Of a stretch of 64,000 nt of DNA, positions 51,511-60,958 are shown one piece after another. Each line of letters starts with the position of its first letter. Position 1 is the stretch's first letter. Made by a program: the position numbers and the translations under genes. The DNA is taken from positions 372,001 through 436,000 of the forward strand of contig CBDFFW010000001.1 in assembly GCA_965246945.1 (NCBI GenBank), read 5' to 3'. This DNA comes from CBDFFW01 sp965246945. GTDB taxonomy: Bacteria; Pseudomonadota; Alphaproteobacteria; UBA11073. The notes beneath the pieces were generated by a model. It searched no databases, was not told where the DNA came from, and saw nothing but the letters and a program-made list of their open reading frames with translations.

Positions 51511-52569
51511 TTAACGCGAATCGGTGGGACGTTTAAGTAATTTGCCCAACATCGTGATTTGCCGGAAATAATCCTTAATTGGCATGGCAGGGGAGCCCAT
51601 CATTTTGGCACCGGCGGGGACATCCCGCATAATACCGGATTGGGCTGCGATCTGTGCGCCATCACCAATTTGAATATGATCGGCCACGCCGCCTTGGGCA
51701 GCAACGACTGCAAAATTGCCTAAGGTTGAACTGCCGGCAATTCCAGCTTGGGCCACAACAATCGCGCTAGTACCGATTTGCACATTATGCCCAAGCTGTA
51801 CCAGATTATCGATAATGGCATTAGGGCCTATAAAGGTATCGCCCAGCGTGCCGCGATCAATGGTCACATTGGCACCAAGCTGTGCATATTCTTCAATCCG
51901 CACGCGGCCCAGCTGCGGTACGCGCAGATGGCGTTTGATTTGATGGTCAAAGATAAAACCAAAGCCTTCCTGGCCAATACGAGTGCCGGTATCAATCTGC
52001 ACTTCATCGCCAATTATACAATGCGACAGCGTGACATTGGGGCCGATGCGGCAATCGCGGCCAATCATCACGCCAGGATTAATCACGGTATTGGGGCCAA
52101 TATGCGTGCCACCGCCAATCGTAACATTCTCACCAATCACGACATGGTGACCGATGATGACATTGGGTCCTAGCGCAACACTTTGATGAATAGCCAGATA
52201 AGGTTTTAAGCCCAACCCCACCCAATTCACCAGCCATTCATGTTGTTTGGCGGGTGGATAAAAGACATGACAAAGCTGGGCAAATAGCAGTGCGGGTTGA
52301 GGATGCACAAGCCCAACACAACCAGCCGGAAGTTGCGCGGCAAGTTCCGGCGTAACACACAGCGCGCCAGCCTGGGTGGTTTGCAGCGCCGCTAAATATT
52401 TACGCTCGCTGCAATAACTTAAATCTTCGGCCCCTGCTTGAGCCAAGGCGGCAACATCGCGCACAAGATAATCGGCATCACCTTGAATGGTTAACTCCGT
52501 ATTAATGGCGGCAGCTAATTCGGCAACTGTAAATGGGCCAACATTGTGGTGGAAACGGGGATCTGGCAT
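51511..52569 (-). CDS. lpxD: UDP-3-O-acylglucosamine N-acyltransferase
   Basis: LpxD adds the amide-linked acyl chain in lipid A synthesis. The 352-residue protein has an N-terminal uridine-binding domain (VAALAQAGAEDLSYCSERKY) and a left-handed beta helix with many hexapeptide repeats (VIIGHHVVIGENVTIGG, GTHIGPNTVINPGVMIG). The catalytic His is expected in QLGHNVQIG. It lies apart from lpxA, fabZ and bamA. The HemY-N gene precedes it by six bases in the same direction. Confidence 0.95.
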   Translation of the reverse strand: MPDPRFHHNVGPFTVAELAAAINTELTIQGDADYLVRDVAALAQAGAEDLSYCSERKYLAALQTTQAGALCVTPELAAQLPAGCVGLVHPQPALLFAQLCHVFYPPAKQHEWLVNWVGLGLKPYLAIHQSVALGPNVIIGHHVVIGENVTIGGGTHIGPNTVINPGVMIGRDCRIGPNVTLSHCIIGDEVQIDTGTRIGQEGFGFIFDHQIKRHLRVPQLGRVRIEEYAQLGANVTIDRGTLGDTFIGPNAIIDNLVQLGHNVQIGTSAIVVAQAGIAGSSTLGNFAVVAAQGGVADHIQIGDGAQIAAQSGIMRDVPAGAKMMGSPAMPIKDYFRQITMLGKLLKRPTDSR

Positions 52570-52575
52570 AATGGT

Positions 52576-53091
52576 TTAAATAGTTTCAGCGCATGGGGTT
52601 AGTGGTTCAGTAACGGGTGCCGCGGCATCAGATTTTAACTGGGCCAAATAGGCTTGCATCGCCACCTTATCGCCGCGGAATTCTGCGATTTGCGCTTGGA
52701 GAATAAAGCTTAGTGCCTGACATTGCGGATGACTGGCATATTTTTGGGCCTGGGCCACGGCATTCTCTGCTGTTTTGATATCACCAATCGTAATGGCTGC
52801 CAGCCCTGTGCTCAACGCATTCAAACTGCGGTCTAAGCGTTTATTTTTTTGTTGGCGCTGCCAATTTTTGGGCATGGCGGCCAGGGTAAGCAGCAGGCGG
52901 TGGAGCAGCAAAATCCCCAAGACAAGCAGCAATAAAGCCAGCAAAGCAGTGGTCAGGCTATAATGTTCGATATGGTCCTGCCAGTTGATTTGCATATCGC
53001 CATGTTGTTGGAGTGCAAATACCAGGGCAGCCAGTAACAGCAGCATTTGCAGCACATTAATGGCGGTCCGCAGGAACATGGAAGCTACCAT
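52576..53091 (-). CDS. HemY N-terminal-domain protein, short
   Basis: The 171-residue protein has two hydrophobic helices (about 10-25 and 45-68) and then the HemY_N signature KNKRLDRSLNALSTGLAAIT with a TPR-like helix pair. HemY proteins are normally about 400 residues with many TPRs; this one stops after the first, ending in a Pro/Ala tail. It is followed by lpxD. Function of HemY is uncertain despite its name. I cannot tell whether this is a natural short form or a truncated gene. Confidence 0.65.
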   Translation of the reverse strand: MVASMFLRTAINVLQMLLLLAALVFALQQHGDMQINWQDHIEHYSLTTALLALLLLVLGILLLHRLLLTLAAMPKNWQRQQKNKRLDRSLNALSTGLAAITIGDIKTAENAVAQAQKYASHPQCQALSFILQAQIAEFRGDKVAMQAYLAQLKSDAAAPVTEPLTPCAETI

Positions 53092-53170
53092 AGGCCAATT
53101 ATGAATAGTTCGTAAATCATGTTGCAGAAAACTTGGCAGATCAAATTTGCTTATGTTAGGGTGGCCAAAT

Positions 53171-53248
53171 CGGGATGTAGCGTAGCCTGGCTAGCGCGCC
53201 AGTTTTGGGTACTGGAGGTCGGAGGTTCGAATCCTCTCATCCCGACCA
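53171..53248 (+). tRNA. tRNA-Pro (anticodon UGG)
   Basis: Acceptor CGGGATG/CATCCCG, D arm GCGT...GCGC, anticodon arm CCAGT-TTTGGGT-ACTGG with anticodon TGG, T arm with TTCGAAT, and encoded ACCA. It closely resembles the known bacterial proline tRNA reading CCA and CCG. Confidence 0.97.
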
Positions 53249-53307
53249 TCCGCTTTCGCCTTTACGGGCTTCGGATGGTAATGCTATCCAAATAATGGAG
53301 ATTTCCC

Positions 53308-53622
53308 ATGCGACAAATCAATCTGGATGCCATGGGGCAATTGGAAAAAGGCGTTTACCTTTATTTGGGTATTGGCGGCATTTTAAGTTTTTGTTATGCG
53401 GTTGGCGCTTTATTAACTACGCCGTTGCTGCGCGCCGCTTTAATGATATACAAGCAGGGCGCTTACCGGATGTTAGGGCATTGGGTGGGCTCGGCCTGGC
53501 ATATTGTTTTACATGCTATTATGCGCGTATTTTTATGGGCACCGGATTTTCTGACTTCGGTATTGAGTGGTAAGATAAGCTTATTTGTTTGGCTATTTGG
53601 TATGAATGCGCTGCAGCCATAA
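53308..53622 (+). CDS. Hypothetical membrane protein
   Basis: The 104-residue protein has a hydrophobic segment at about 18-40 and another at about 66-95, and a GGAG ribosome-binding sequence nine bases before the ATG. It follows tRNA-Pro and its stop is adjacent to the hisH start, so it may be expressed with hisH. No family is recognised. Confidence 0.6.
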   Translation: MRQINLDAMGQLEKGVYLYLGIGGILSFCYAVGALLTTPLLRAALMIYKQGAYRMLGHWVGSAWHIVLHAIMRVFLWAPDFLTSVLSGKISLFVWLFGMNALQP

Positions 53623-54246
53623 ATGACTTTTGCTATTATCGATTATGGTGGCGGGAATGTGCATTCGGTGGCCCGTGCGCTTAATGCGGCCGGTGCACAA
53701 AATTGCTTATTGACCCGCGATCCCACAGAAATTCTGCAAGCCGAGCGCATTGTTTTTCCTGGCCAAGGCGCGTTTGGCCCTTGTGCTGAAATATTAACGG
53801 CGGAATTGCGGGCGGCCTTAACCCAAGCCGTGCAAAAAAATGCCGTACCCTTTTTAGGGATTTGCGTCGGCTTACAAATTTTGGGTGATACTGGCGAGGA
53901 AGCACCGAATATGCAGGGCCTGGGTTGGTTGCCAGGTAAAAATCCGCATTTAAAAAATCGGGTGGATAACACCGCCAATAAATTTCCGAATATGGGGTGG
54001 GCGGCGATTAACGTGTTGCAATCGCATCCAGTGTTGAACGGCTTAGACGGCGCGTATTTTTATTATGCCAATTCTTATGCTTTTGAACCGAATGAAGGTG
54101 AGCAAGTGATCGCAACCAGCGATTATGGCGGCGCATTTACCGCAATTGCTGCCAAAGATAATATAATCGGTGTACAATTCCACCCAGAAAAAAGCCAAGC
54201 GGTTGGGCTTAGATTACTGCAACTGTTTTTGAATTGGATTCCATAA
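53623..54246 (+). CDS. hisH: Imidazole glycerol phosphate synthase subunit HisH
   Basis: HisH is the glutaminase subunit that supplies ammonia to HisF in histidine synthesis. The 207-residue protein has IDYGGGNVHSVARAL, the nucleophile in FLGICVGLQIL, GWLPG, FYYANSYAF and the His-Glu of FHPEKSQAVG. It starts directly after the stop of the preceding gene. No hisF or hisA is next to it. Confidence 0.95.
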   Translation: MTFAIIDYGGGNVHSVARALNAAGAQNCLLTRDPTEILQAERIVFPGQGAFGPCAEILTAELRAALTQAVQKNAVPFLGICVGLQILGDTGEEAPNMQGLGWLPGKNPHLKNRVDNTANKFPNMGWAAINVLQSHPVLNGLDGAYFYYANSYAFEPNEGEQVIATSDYGGAFTAIAAKDNIIGVQFHPEKSQAVGLRLLQLFLNWIP

Positions 54247-54295
54247 AGCTTGCGCAATTATTCAAAGCTACTGTTAATTAACGAACATATTCAAA

Positions 54296-55063
54296 ATGAT
54301 TATTCGTTATTTTATTATTCGCCACGGCCAGTCTAGCGGTAATATTGACGCGGCAGCCTATGGGGTCGGTAATGGTAATGTTGGTTTAACCCATTTAGGC
54401 TTGAACCAAGCGGAAAAACTGGGAGCATTTTTACGCAGTATTTTTAGATATGAATTCTTAAAAGGTATTCAGCGGCAAAAAATGATTATTCATTCGCCGC
54501 AAAATCGCAGCGTTACAACCACGAAGCTGATTGAAGAGGTGTTGGTTGATTATTGTTCACTCACGCAAAGCAGTGAATTGTTAAGTGGACGACATCGGGG
54601 TTTATTCAATGGTTTAACCGATGCTGAAGCAGCCCAGAAATATCCAAGGATTTGGCAAGAATACCAAAGGCAACTGGCTTTAGAAGGGAAATATCAAACT
54701 TTTTGGCCAGGGGGTGAAAGTATTGCGAATGTATATCTACGCGCTGAAAGTTTTTTGAATGCCTTGGCACGGCCAGATGCATATGCCAGTATACAAGACT
54801 ATATTATTTCAGCACATAGCGTATCAGGGCTTTGTTTGGTGCAGGCATTATTGAAAAAAGCGGGGAGCTGGTATTTGGCGCAACCCAAATTATCTAATTG
54901 TGCCGTTTGGTGTATTGGTTGCGATACCGCAACTAGCCAGATTATAGATTATGGAATAATTTATGATGGCCAGCAAGCCACGGGTCTTTATCAATTGCCC
55001 CAAACTGCGCCAGTCCTCATTGCCGCCGGAAAATATATGCGAGCAGACAACTGGTCGCCATAA
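54296..55063 (+). CDS. Histidine phosphatase (phosphoglycerate-mutase-like)
   Basis: The 255-residue protein has the histidine-phosphatase signature FIIRHGQSSGN with the phospho-accepting His10, then LTHLGLNQAEKLG, SPQNRSVTTTKL, SGRHRGLFNG and a second His in ISAHSVSGLC. The best-conserved features fit a cofactor-dependent phosphatase, not glycolytic mutase. Substrate unknown. It lies between hisH and tRNA-Leu. Confidence 0.8.
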   Translation: MIIRYFIIRHGQSSGNIDAAAYGVGNGNVGLTHLGLNQAEKLGAFLRSIFRYEFLKGIQRQKMIIHSPQNRSVTTTKLIEEVLVDYCSLTQSSELLSGRHRGLFNGLTDAEAAQKYPRIWQEYQRQLALEGKYQTFWPGGESIANVYLRAESFLNALARPDAYASIQDYIISAHSVSGLCLVQALLKKAGSWYLAQPKLSNCAVWCIGCDTATSQIIDYGIIYDGQQATGLYQLPQTAPVLIAAGKYMRADNWSP

Positions 55064-55111
55064 AGCTTGCCAGGTGCAGCTCCCTTAAGCTATCCAAAGT
55101 TCTCACTTGGA

Positions 55112-55197
55112 GCCCAAGTGGCGAAATGGTAGACGCGCAAGTTTCAGGTATTTGTGGGGGCAACCCCGTGGAAGTTCAAATCTTCTCTTGGGCACCA
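55112..55197 (+). tRNA. tRNA-Leu (anticodon CAG)
   Basis: An 86-base class II tRNA: acceptor GCCCAAG/CTTGGGC, anticodon arm CAAGT-TTCAGGT-ATTTG with anticodon CAG, long variable arm with GGGG/CCCC, T arm with TTCAAAT, and encoded ACCA. It reads CUG codons. Confidence 0.97.
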
Positions 55198-55227
55198 ATC
55201 TAAACGATTCAATTTTAGTCATAATAA

Positions 55228-55893
55228 TTAAGCTGGTTTATTTTTGCTTAATTGAATCTTATGTTCTGTGCCAGCCAAAAGCCGTGCTACATTATCGCGA
55301 TGCCGATTTAGGATCAGTAAAGTGATCAAACAGCTGAACATAACTGTCTGGGTATGCAGCAACGGATCGGCTTGATATAAAAAATAAGTATAAACAGGCA
55401 GCAGTAAAGCGGCCGTCAGCGCAGCTAGCGACGAATAGCGAGAAAGCAATAAAACAACCAACCAGGAAGCGATTACTAGTCCGGCAATCAGCGGCAAAAG
55501 TCCCAGTAAAACACCAGCAGCCGTCGCAACGCCCTTGCCGCCCTTAAATCCCAGCCAGGGGGTATAAATATGCCCCAATAAAGCCATGATCCCGCTAATA
55601 AATGGCAACAAATTTAGCAGTGCTAGATCATTGGGCAGACTTAAAGTCCAATAAGTATTGAGCCAACGCCCTAAATAAACCGCCAATACGCCTTTGCCGA
55701 CATCGCCCAATAAAGTCAAAATCGCTAGGCTTTTGCGGCCGGTCCGCAAAACATTGGTTGCGCCAATATTGCCCGAACCGAGCTGGCGGATATCACCAAC
55801 GCCCGCAAAACGGGTAATCAAATAGCCGTTTGGGATGCTGCCCAGCAAAAAACCGGCGAATGCAACGCCGAGTAGTAAAAGCGTGATTTCCAT
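55228..55893 (-). CDS. plsY: Acyl-phosphate glycerol-3-phosphate acyltransferase
   Basis: PlsY makes lysophosphatidic acid from acyl phosphate and glycerol 3-phosphate at the inner membrane. The 221-residue protein has about five helices and all three motifs: GSIPNGYLITR, GSGNIGATNVLRTG and GFKGGKGVATAAGV. It is divergent from ihfA, with about 77 bases between their starts. Confidence 0.95.
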   Translation of the reverse strand: MEITLLLLGVAFAGFLLGSIPNGYLITRFAGVGDIRQLGSGNIGATNVLRTGRKSLAILTLLGDVGKGVLAVYLGRWLNTYWTLSLPNDLALLNLLPFISGIMALLGHIYTPWLGFKGGKGVATAAGVLLGLLPLIAGLVIASWLVVLLLSRYSSLAALTAALLLPVYTYFLYQADPLLHTQTVMFSCLITLLILNRHRDNVARLLAGTEHKIQLSKNKPA

Positions 55894-55970
55894 ACCATTC
55901 GAGTATCCACCAGATTAGCTTGCATTGTCAAAGCGTTGACGTAACGGTTTGAGAAGCTTATTTCGCTATC

Positions 55971-56285
55971 ATGCCAAATGTTTCTTCTGATGTCGCCACC
56001 ATTACCCGGGCTGAGCTGACCGAACATGTTTACCGCGCGGTAGATTTATCCCGCCAAGACAGCCAACGCTTCGTTGAAGCGGTGCTAGAGGAGATCACCA
56101 CTGCTCTGGTCCAAGGTGATATTGTAAAACTTAGCGGTTTCGGTACTTTTTCTGTGCGTCAAAAGCGCGAACGCGTGGGCCGTAACCCGAAAACCAAAGA
56201 AGAAGCGGTGATTACCGCACGGCGGGTGGTATTGTTCCGGCCATCGCTATTGTTGAAAAAAGATCTAAACAAAACCAAGAAATAA
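55971..56285 (+). CDS. ihfA: Integration host factor alpha subunit
   Basis: IHF bends DNA at specific sites for replication, recombination and transcription. The 104-residue protein has a short N-terminal extension, then TRAELTEHVYRAVDLSRQDS, GDIVKLSGFGTF and the DNA-intercalating beta arm RERVGRNPKTKEEAVI with its proline. The C-terminus RPSLLLKKDLN is a variant of the usual end. It could be the HU-like or beta subunit, but GRNPKT fits IHF-alpha best. Confidence 0.88.
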   Translation: MPNVSSDVATITRAELTEHVYRAVDLSRQDSQRFVEAVLEEITTALVQGDIVKLSGFGTFSVRQKRERVGRNPKTKEEAVITARRVVLFRPSLLLKKDLNKTKK

Positions 56286-56327
56286 ACTTTGTAATAGGGA
56301 TTTGCAGGCATTATCTGTGCTCAAGAG

Positions 56328-56990
56328 ATGTCTGCGCCCATGCCGCAATTAATAATCAATGGTTTGCAGGAAGTGGCGCGCGCTGCTTTACCGCTTGCTG
56401 GCGCGGAAAATACGCAAATAGTTGCCTTCGAATCGCCTGCTTTGCCTGGCGAACAATTGGCGATTTTGATCAACCCCGCGCAATTGACCAATACGCCTTT
56501 GGTACGGGTGCATTCTTCCTGCGTGACCGGCGATTTGCTGGGTTCATTACGTTGCGATTGTGGTGATCAACTTAGCCAAGCATTAGAGCAAATGAAAGCC
56601 AGTAGCGGGATTTTGATTTATCTGCTGCAAGAAGGGCGCGGGATTGGCTTGGTTAACAAGTTGCGCGCTTATGTGTTGCAAGATCAAGGTGCCGATACCT
56701 ACACTGCCAATGAACAATTGGGTTTTGCGGCCGATGCGCGGGATTTTGCGGTGGCGGCGGATATCCTCAAACATTTGGGTTATACCCAAATACAGTTACT
56801 CACCAATAATCCGAATAAAGCTGCGCAACTGGAAAAATATGGCATCCAAATTGTTGAACGCCTGCCCTTACAGCCAACGACGCAGACGCATAATCGTGCC
56901 TATTTAACTGCCAAACAAAAGCGCGGCCAGCATTTACTGGATTTGGAACACAGCGCCGAGCGACTGGGCGAACCAGATACACAAAAATAA
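56328..56990 (+). CDS. ribA: GTP cyclohydrolase II
   Basis: RibA opens GTP to start riboflavin synthesis. The 220-residue protein has the zinc motif HSSCVTGDLLGSLRCDC (three cysteines), then YLLQEGRGIGLVNKLRAYVL, LQDQGADTYTANEQLGF and LTNNPNKAAQLEKYGI. No RibB domain is fused. The start at 56328 or Met5 (56340) is possible. Its last 57 bases overlap the convergent prepilin peptidase gene. Confidence 0.9.
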   Translation: MSAPMPQLIINGLQEVARAALPLAGAENTQIVAFESPALPGEQLAILINPAQLTNTPLVRVHSSCVTGDLLGSLRCDCGDQLSQALEQMKASSGILIYLLQEGRGIGLVNKLRAYVLQDQGADTYTANEQLGFAADARDFAVAADILKHLGYTQIQLLTNNPNKAAQLEKYGIQIVERLPLQPTTQTHNRAYLTAKQKRGQHLLDLEHSAERLGEPDTQK

Positions 56991-57740
56991 ACTGATGGCC
57001 AGAGCCGGCCCAAATGGAAAGCCAGGTTCTGCATCATTCGGAAATAATTTCGGCCAGATCAAGCCCATGGGTATACCAATCAAGCCGGCCAAACCCAATA
57101 ACCAAGGAATTAGTGTTGGGGTTAGCCATAACCCGGCTGCGGTTAAAAATTTAATATCGCCCCCGCCCAAACCATCTTTGCCACGTAATTTGGCAAAACC
57201 CCAAGCTAGACCGTAGCTGGTGGCAAATAAAATAAAACCGGTTAACAGCGCCGGCCACATCCCCACCAAATCAGATTGGTTTTGCCAAAGCTGCCAAAGC
57301 AATCCTAAAAAACCGATAAAGCCGTTTAAGGCATCGGGAATGATTCGGTGCGACAGATCGATGCCAATTAAAATCAGCAGTGTTGTCGCGAGTAAAATTA
57401 GTAAAAATGCGCTTACTGGATCAGTGGCATAAAACCAACCAATCAACGCACCCAACGCGGCACAAAAAAACTCAATCCAAAAATAGCGGATACTGATGGG
57501 CTGTCGGCAATTGGCACAACGGCCACGCAAGATCAAATAAGAAAATAATGGAAACAAGGCATAAGCTGGTAAAGTGGCCTGACAATTTGGACAGAAAGAC
57601 CGGCCATTCCAATTGAGTTCACGCGGCCAGCGATAAATCACCATATTCGCAAAGGAGCCAAAACAGGCAGCCAGCAAAGCACCAAACAAGCTGATCAGCC
57701 AGTTTGGTAAAAAAAAATCGGGTGGAGGTAAGTTTGTCAT
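56934..57740 (-). CDS. pilD: Prepilin peptidase (A24 family)
   Basis: This inner-membrane aspartyl protease cuts and N-methylates prepilins. The 268-residue protein has the N-terminal cytoplasmic zinc motif FCPNC...GRCANC (four cysteines), and the two catalytic aspartates in GIDLSHRIIPD and the GxGD motif LGGGDIKF. About eight helices are present. It is divergent from pilN (72 bases between), so the promoter region is shared with the pilus operon, and it is the likely processor of the two prepilins at 3-4 kb. Confidence 0.93.
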   Translation of the reverse strand: MTNLPPPDFFLPNWLISLFGALLAACFGSFANMVIYRWPRELNWNGRSFCPNCQATLPAYALFPLFSYLILRGRCANCRQPISIRYFWIEFFCAALGALIGWFYATDPVSAFLLILLATTLLILIGIDLSHRIIPDALNGFIGFLGLLWQLWQNQSDLVGMWPALLTGFILFATSYGLAWGFAKLRGKDGLGGGDIKFLTAAGLWLTPTLIPWLLGLAGLIGIPMGLIWPKLFPNDAEPGFPFGPALAISLFLCIWFAQSLGAVFQIQ

Positions 57741-57812
57741 AAAAAGTACTACATTGCGTATTTAACTATACACAGCTACCAATAATAGAGAATCGAAAAA
57801 GAGAAACACAGA

Positions 57813-59441
57813 ATGTTAAAATTCTCTGCCCGCCATTTGTTATTTTGTATCAGCCTGTTATCGCTTAATGCCTGCGATAATATTGATAAGCTAACGCATT
57901 TTAATGATGAGCCGCAAACCAAGGATGCGCAAAAGCGTATTGAAACTGGGGTTAGTGAATCGCTAAATCCCAAAGATATTCGCCGTCAGGATGACGTGTT
58001 CATGGTTACCAATGATGTATGGGTCGGCGGCCAAACCATGCGCTTATCACGCGGTAAGCCGTTGCCACCAGGTTTTGATGGCCCTAATGGGATTATTTTA
58101 TCGCTGGCCAAATCGGCAGATTTATCGACGATTGCCAATACCATTACGGATGTAACCAAAATTCCTGTGCGAATTGATGACACTGTTGAAGGCAGTAAAA
58201 GCGGCAAGGGCGGTGGCAGTACAACGGGCGCAAGTGATTTGAATATTGCCTATGAAGGTCCATTGGCCGGTTTGCTAGACCAGGTCTCAGCGCATTTCGG
58301 GTTGTCTTGGTCTTATGATGGCAGTGGGATTAATTTCTTTAAGTTTGAAACACGCACTTTTACAGTTGAAGCATTGCCAGGAACGTTAGCGCTTTCCGAT
58401 GAATTTAGTGGCGCCGATTCAGGTGGGAGTGGAGGTGGTTCTTCAAGTATTACACAATCTAATAGCAGCACCATTGATATCGGTTATTGGGCAGAGCTAA
58501 CCACGGCCTTGGAAGCATTGGTGGGCGAGAATGGCGATGTGACGACAGCGGAATCTATCGGCTCGGTCACCGTTACCACCACGCCAGACCGGATGCGTAA
58601 AGTTGCGCAGTTTATGAATGATCAAAACACGCGCTTAAGTCGGCAAGTGGCGATTAATGTGGAAGTGTTCAGTGTAACATTAACGGATAGTGAAGCTTAT
58701 GGCTTAAATATTGGTGATACATTTAAAGATGCCGGTGATGTGGCCAGCGGCGGTTTGAATGCAACCACAAATATTACGGGGTCTGGCGTTGGTGCGGGTG
58801 TGGTGCCAAACTTTCCAGTTAGTGATGCTGGGCAGATCAGCATTACATTGTTAGGCAAACATTGGTCTTTAACTGCGGTAGCGCGGGCGTTATCCCGCTT
58901 GGGTAATGTTACCACTGTCGCACGCGCACCGATTACGACATTAAATAATCGGGCAGCATCGCGGAAAATTACCACGGATAAAGCTTATGTCGCGTCAATC
59001 ACTTCTAATGTGTCAGGCACTAGCGGTACAACCTCAACGTCAATTACGCCAGCCACGGTTTCAGATGGTTTAACCTTGCAAGTTTTGCCGCGGATTTTGG
59101 ATGATGGACGGATTTTGCTGCAGTATTCGTTAAAGCTCAGCACGTTACAAAGTATCACTTCGTTTTCGACAGCTGCAGCGGGTTCAACCACCCCGAATAC
59201 GGTACAAACGCCAGAGGTCTCAAATAAAGCTTTCTTACAGCAAGCCATGATGCAAAGTGGGTCCACGCTGGTGATTGCCGGCTTTGATCAAGACCGCAAA
59301 AATGGTGATACTGCGGGTATTGGCAGTGCTTACAACTGGTTTTTAGGTGGTGGCGTTAACACGTCGCATGAACGGCAAATGCTGGTGATTGCCATCACGC
59401 CACGGGAAGTAACACCCAGTCGGGGGATCTCGCCGCTATGA
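57813..59441 (+). CDS. pilN: Type IVb pilus secretin lipoprotein PilN
   Basis: PilN is the outer-membrane channel for type IVb (R64-type thin) pili. The 542-residue protein has a lipobox (LNAC, Cys21), an N-terminal part (KIPVRIDDTVEG, LAGLLDQVSAHFGLSWSYDG), and the secretin domain (NRAASRKITTDKAYVASI; MMQSGSTLVIAGFDQ). A Gly/Ser-rich insertion lies at about 205-225. The next gene overlaps by four bases and the order pilN-O-P-Q-R is that of the R64 thin-pilus operon. pilL and pilM are not upstream. Confidence 0.9.
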   Translation: MLKFSARHLLFCISLLSLNACDNIDKLTHFNDEPQTKDAQKRIETGVSESLNPKDIRRQDDVFMVTNDVWVGGQTMRLSRGKPLPPGFDGPNGIILSLAKSADLSTIANTITDVTKIPVRIDDTVEGSKSGKGGGSTTGASDLNIAYEGPLAGLLDQVSAHFGLSWSYDGSGINFFKFETRTFTVEALPGTLALSDEFSGADSGGSGGGSSSITQSNSSTIDIGYWAELTTALEALVGENGDVTTAESIGSVTVTTTPDRMRKVAQFMNDQNTRLSRQVAINVEVFSVTLTDSEAYGLNIGDTFKDAGDVASGGLNATTNITGSGVGAGVVPNFPVSDAGQISITLLGKHWSLTAVARALSRLGNVTTVARAPITTLNNRAASRKITTDKAYVASITSNVSGTSGTTSTSITPATVSDGLTLQVLPRILDDGRILLQYSLKLSTLQSITSFSTAAAGSTTPNTVQTPEVSNKAFLQQAMMQSGSTLVIAGFDQDRKNGDTAGIGSAYNWFLGGGVNTSHERQMLVIAITPREVTPSRGISPL

Positions 59442-60958
59442 CCCAAAATGTCATAACGGTTGGGGCATCGAAATATGGGGTTGGGCTGTTTTGGCAGCCT
59501 AGTCCCGATACGAATGTTCGGGCCGCTGCCCGTAAGGCCGCCAAACAACCGGGATACCAATCTGATTTATTTGTGGTGCGGCCAGCCACGCGCGCACGGC
59601 CCATGTCGCAATATGGTTTGGGACTGTCTGCTTATGGCCATAAAGCGGGAATGGCGGCAGCCGCGGGTTGCTTGGCCAATGCCATGCCAGGTTCTTATGC
59701 CGGTGCGTTTCGGGTACCGGAAGGTATTTGGTTTGCCGTTATTCGAGATGATTTGGTCGATGCGGATGGTGATGTTTTATTCATCAGTGAACAAGAAGCC
59801 CAGTTACGGCTTGAACAGGAAATGGCGCGGGGTGGTTTATCCAAAATCTATGCACCGGCTGAATGGAGTGTAGATGGCGCCGAAGATACGGCACTCAGCA
59901 GTTTGCTGGTGGGTCGTAAAGATGTTGTTTTTGAAGATATTAAGGGCACCCAAAAAATATTAATGCTCTTAGGCGGCCTCGTTTTGCTCATGGGGCTTGG
60001 TTATGGCGGCTATACTTACTACATGCAAATGGAGCAGGAAAAAGCGGATGAACTCGCCCGTCAGCAGGCGGAGAGCCAACGCTTGGCTAAGCAATTGGCC
60101 GATAAGCAATACAGCGTGAATGTTGGCAAAGTTGACTATCCGAAAACCTGGCAAACATCGCCGGCGGCACGGCAATGGTTACTGGCTTGTGATGCCGCCA
60201 TGGGTAAAGTACCGGCCAATGTTTTAGGTTGGCGGCTTTCTTCTTTATCCTGCACAGGTAAAAGCTTAAGTTTGGCTTGGACGCATGGTACTGGCTTAGC
60301 CACATTGCCGCCAACCGGTGCTAAATGGGATGCTGTTTTAAAGGCGTCAACCATGAATATCCCCTTAGAAAATGTCCCAGCGCGTGGTGAGGAAACATTG
60401 TGGACCCGCCGTCAAATGGATGAATTTATTTTGGGCACGTCAATGACAATTAGCGTAGCGGATTTACCGAATGATTCATTACCAACGCCGCCACCGCCAC
60501 CAAAAGGCAGTAATGTGCCCGCCCCGCCCCCACCACCACCGCCAGAATGGCAAAAGCGCAGTTTTAAATTTTCAACCAACTACGCGCCTTGGTTATTAGG
60601 CGGGGTAATCGATCTGCCAGGGTTGATTATTACTTCCATAAAACAATCTGGCGAAAATTGGTCGGTAGATGCGCTTATTTATGAAATGAAAGATAAAGAT
60701 AATACAGATAGCAAATCAGCCAGTGCTACAGCAACGCCTGGTCCAGTAGTAAGCAATCCAGCTGTTGGTAACGCAGCAGCGGCAAATGATATTGCCAATG
60801 GCAATCAGGCAGGAAAAGATAATGAATTGCCATTCACGCCCGCAAAACCGGCTGAAATTAGCAGCACACCATCGGTAACACCGCCATCATCCAACAATTC
60901 GCCCGCGCCTGCGCCGGCAGTACCAACCAATTCTTCAGGAGCAACCAATGCGCCATAA
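59438..60958 (+). CDS. pilO: Type IVb pilus protein PilO (PilO2 family)
   Basis: The 506-residue protein matches the PilO2 family (N-terminal cytoplasmic domain VGASKYGVGLFWQPS; FRVPEGIWFAVIRDD). One transmembrane helix (about 173-195) is followed by a coiled-coil with many Gln, Glu and Lys (about 198-230), then a periplasmic domain. A proline-rich stretch (TPPPPPKGSNVPAPPPPP) near residue 350-370 and a Pro/Ser/Ala tail are unusual. It is thought to link the inner-membrane platform with the secretin. It overlaps pilP by 11 bases. Confidence 0.88.
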   Translation: MTQNVITVGASKYGVGLFWQPSPDTNVRAAARKAAKQPGYQSDLFVVRPATRARPMSQYGLGLSAYGHKAGMAAAAGCLANAMPGSYAGAFRVPEGIWFAVIRDDLVDADGDVLFISEQEAQLRLEQEMARGGLSKIYAPAEWSVDGAEDTALSSLLVGRKDVVFEDIKGTQKILMLLGGLVLLMGLGYGGYTYYMQMEQEKADELARQQAESQRLAKQLADKQYSVNVGKVDYPKTWQTSPAARQWLLACDAAMGKVPANVLGWRLSSLSCTGKSLSLAWTHGTGLATLPPTGAKWDAVLKASTMNIPLENVPARGEETLWTRRQMDEFILGTSMTISVADLPNDSLPTPPPPPKGSNVPAPPPPPPPEWQKRSFKFSTNYAPWLLGGVIDLPGLIITSIKQSGENWSVDALIYEMKDKDNTDSKSASATATPGPVVSNPAVGNAAAANDIANGNQAGKDNELPFTPAKPAEISSTPSVTPPSSNNSPAPAPAVPTNSSGATNAP

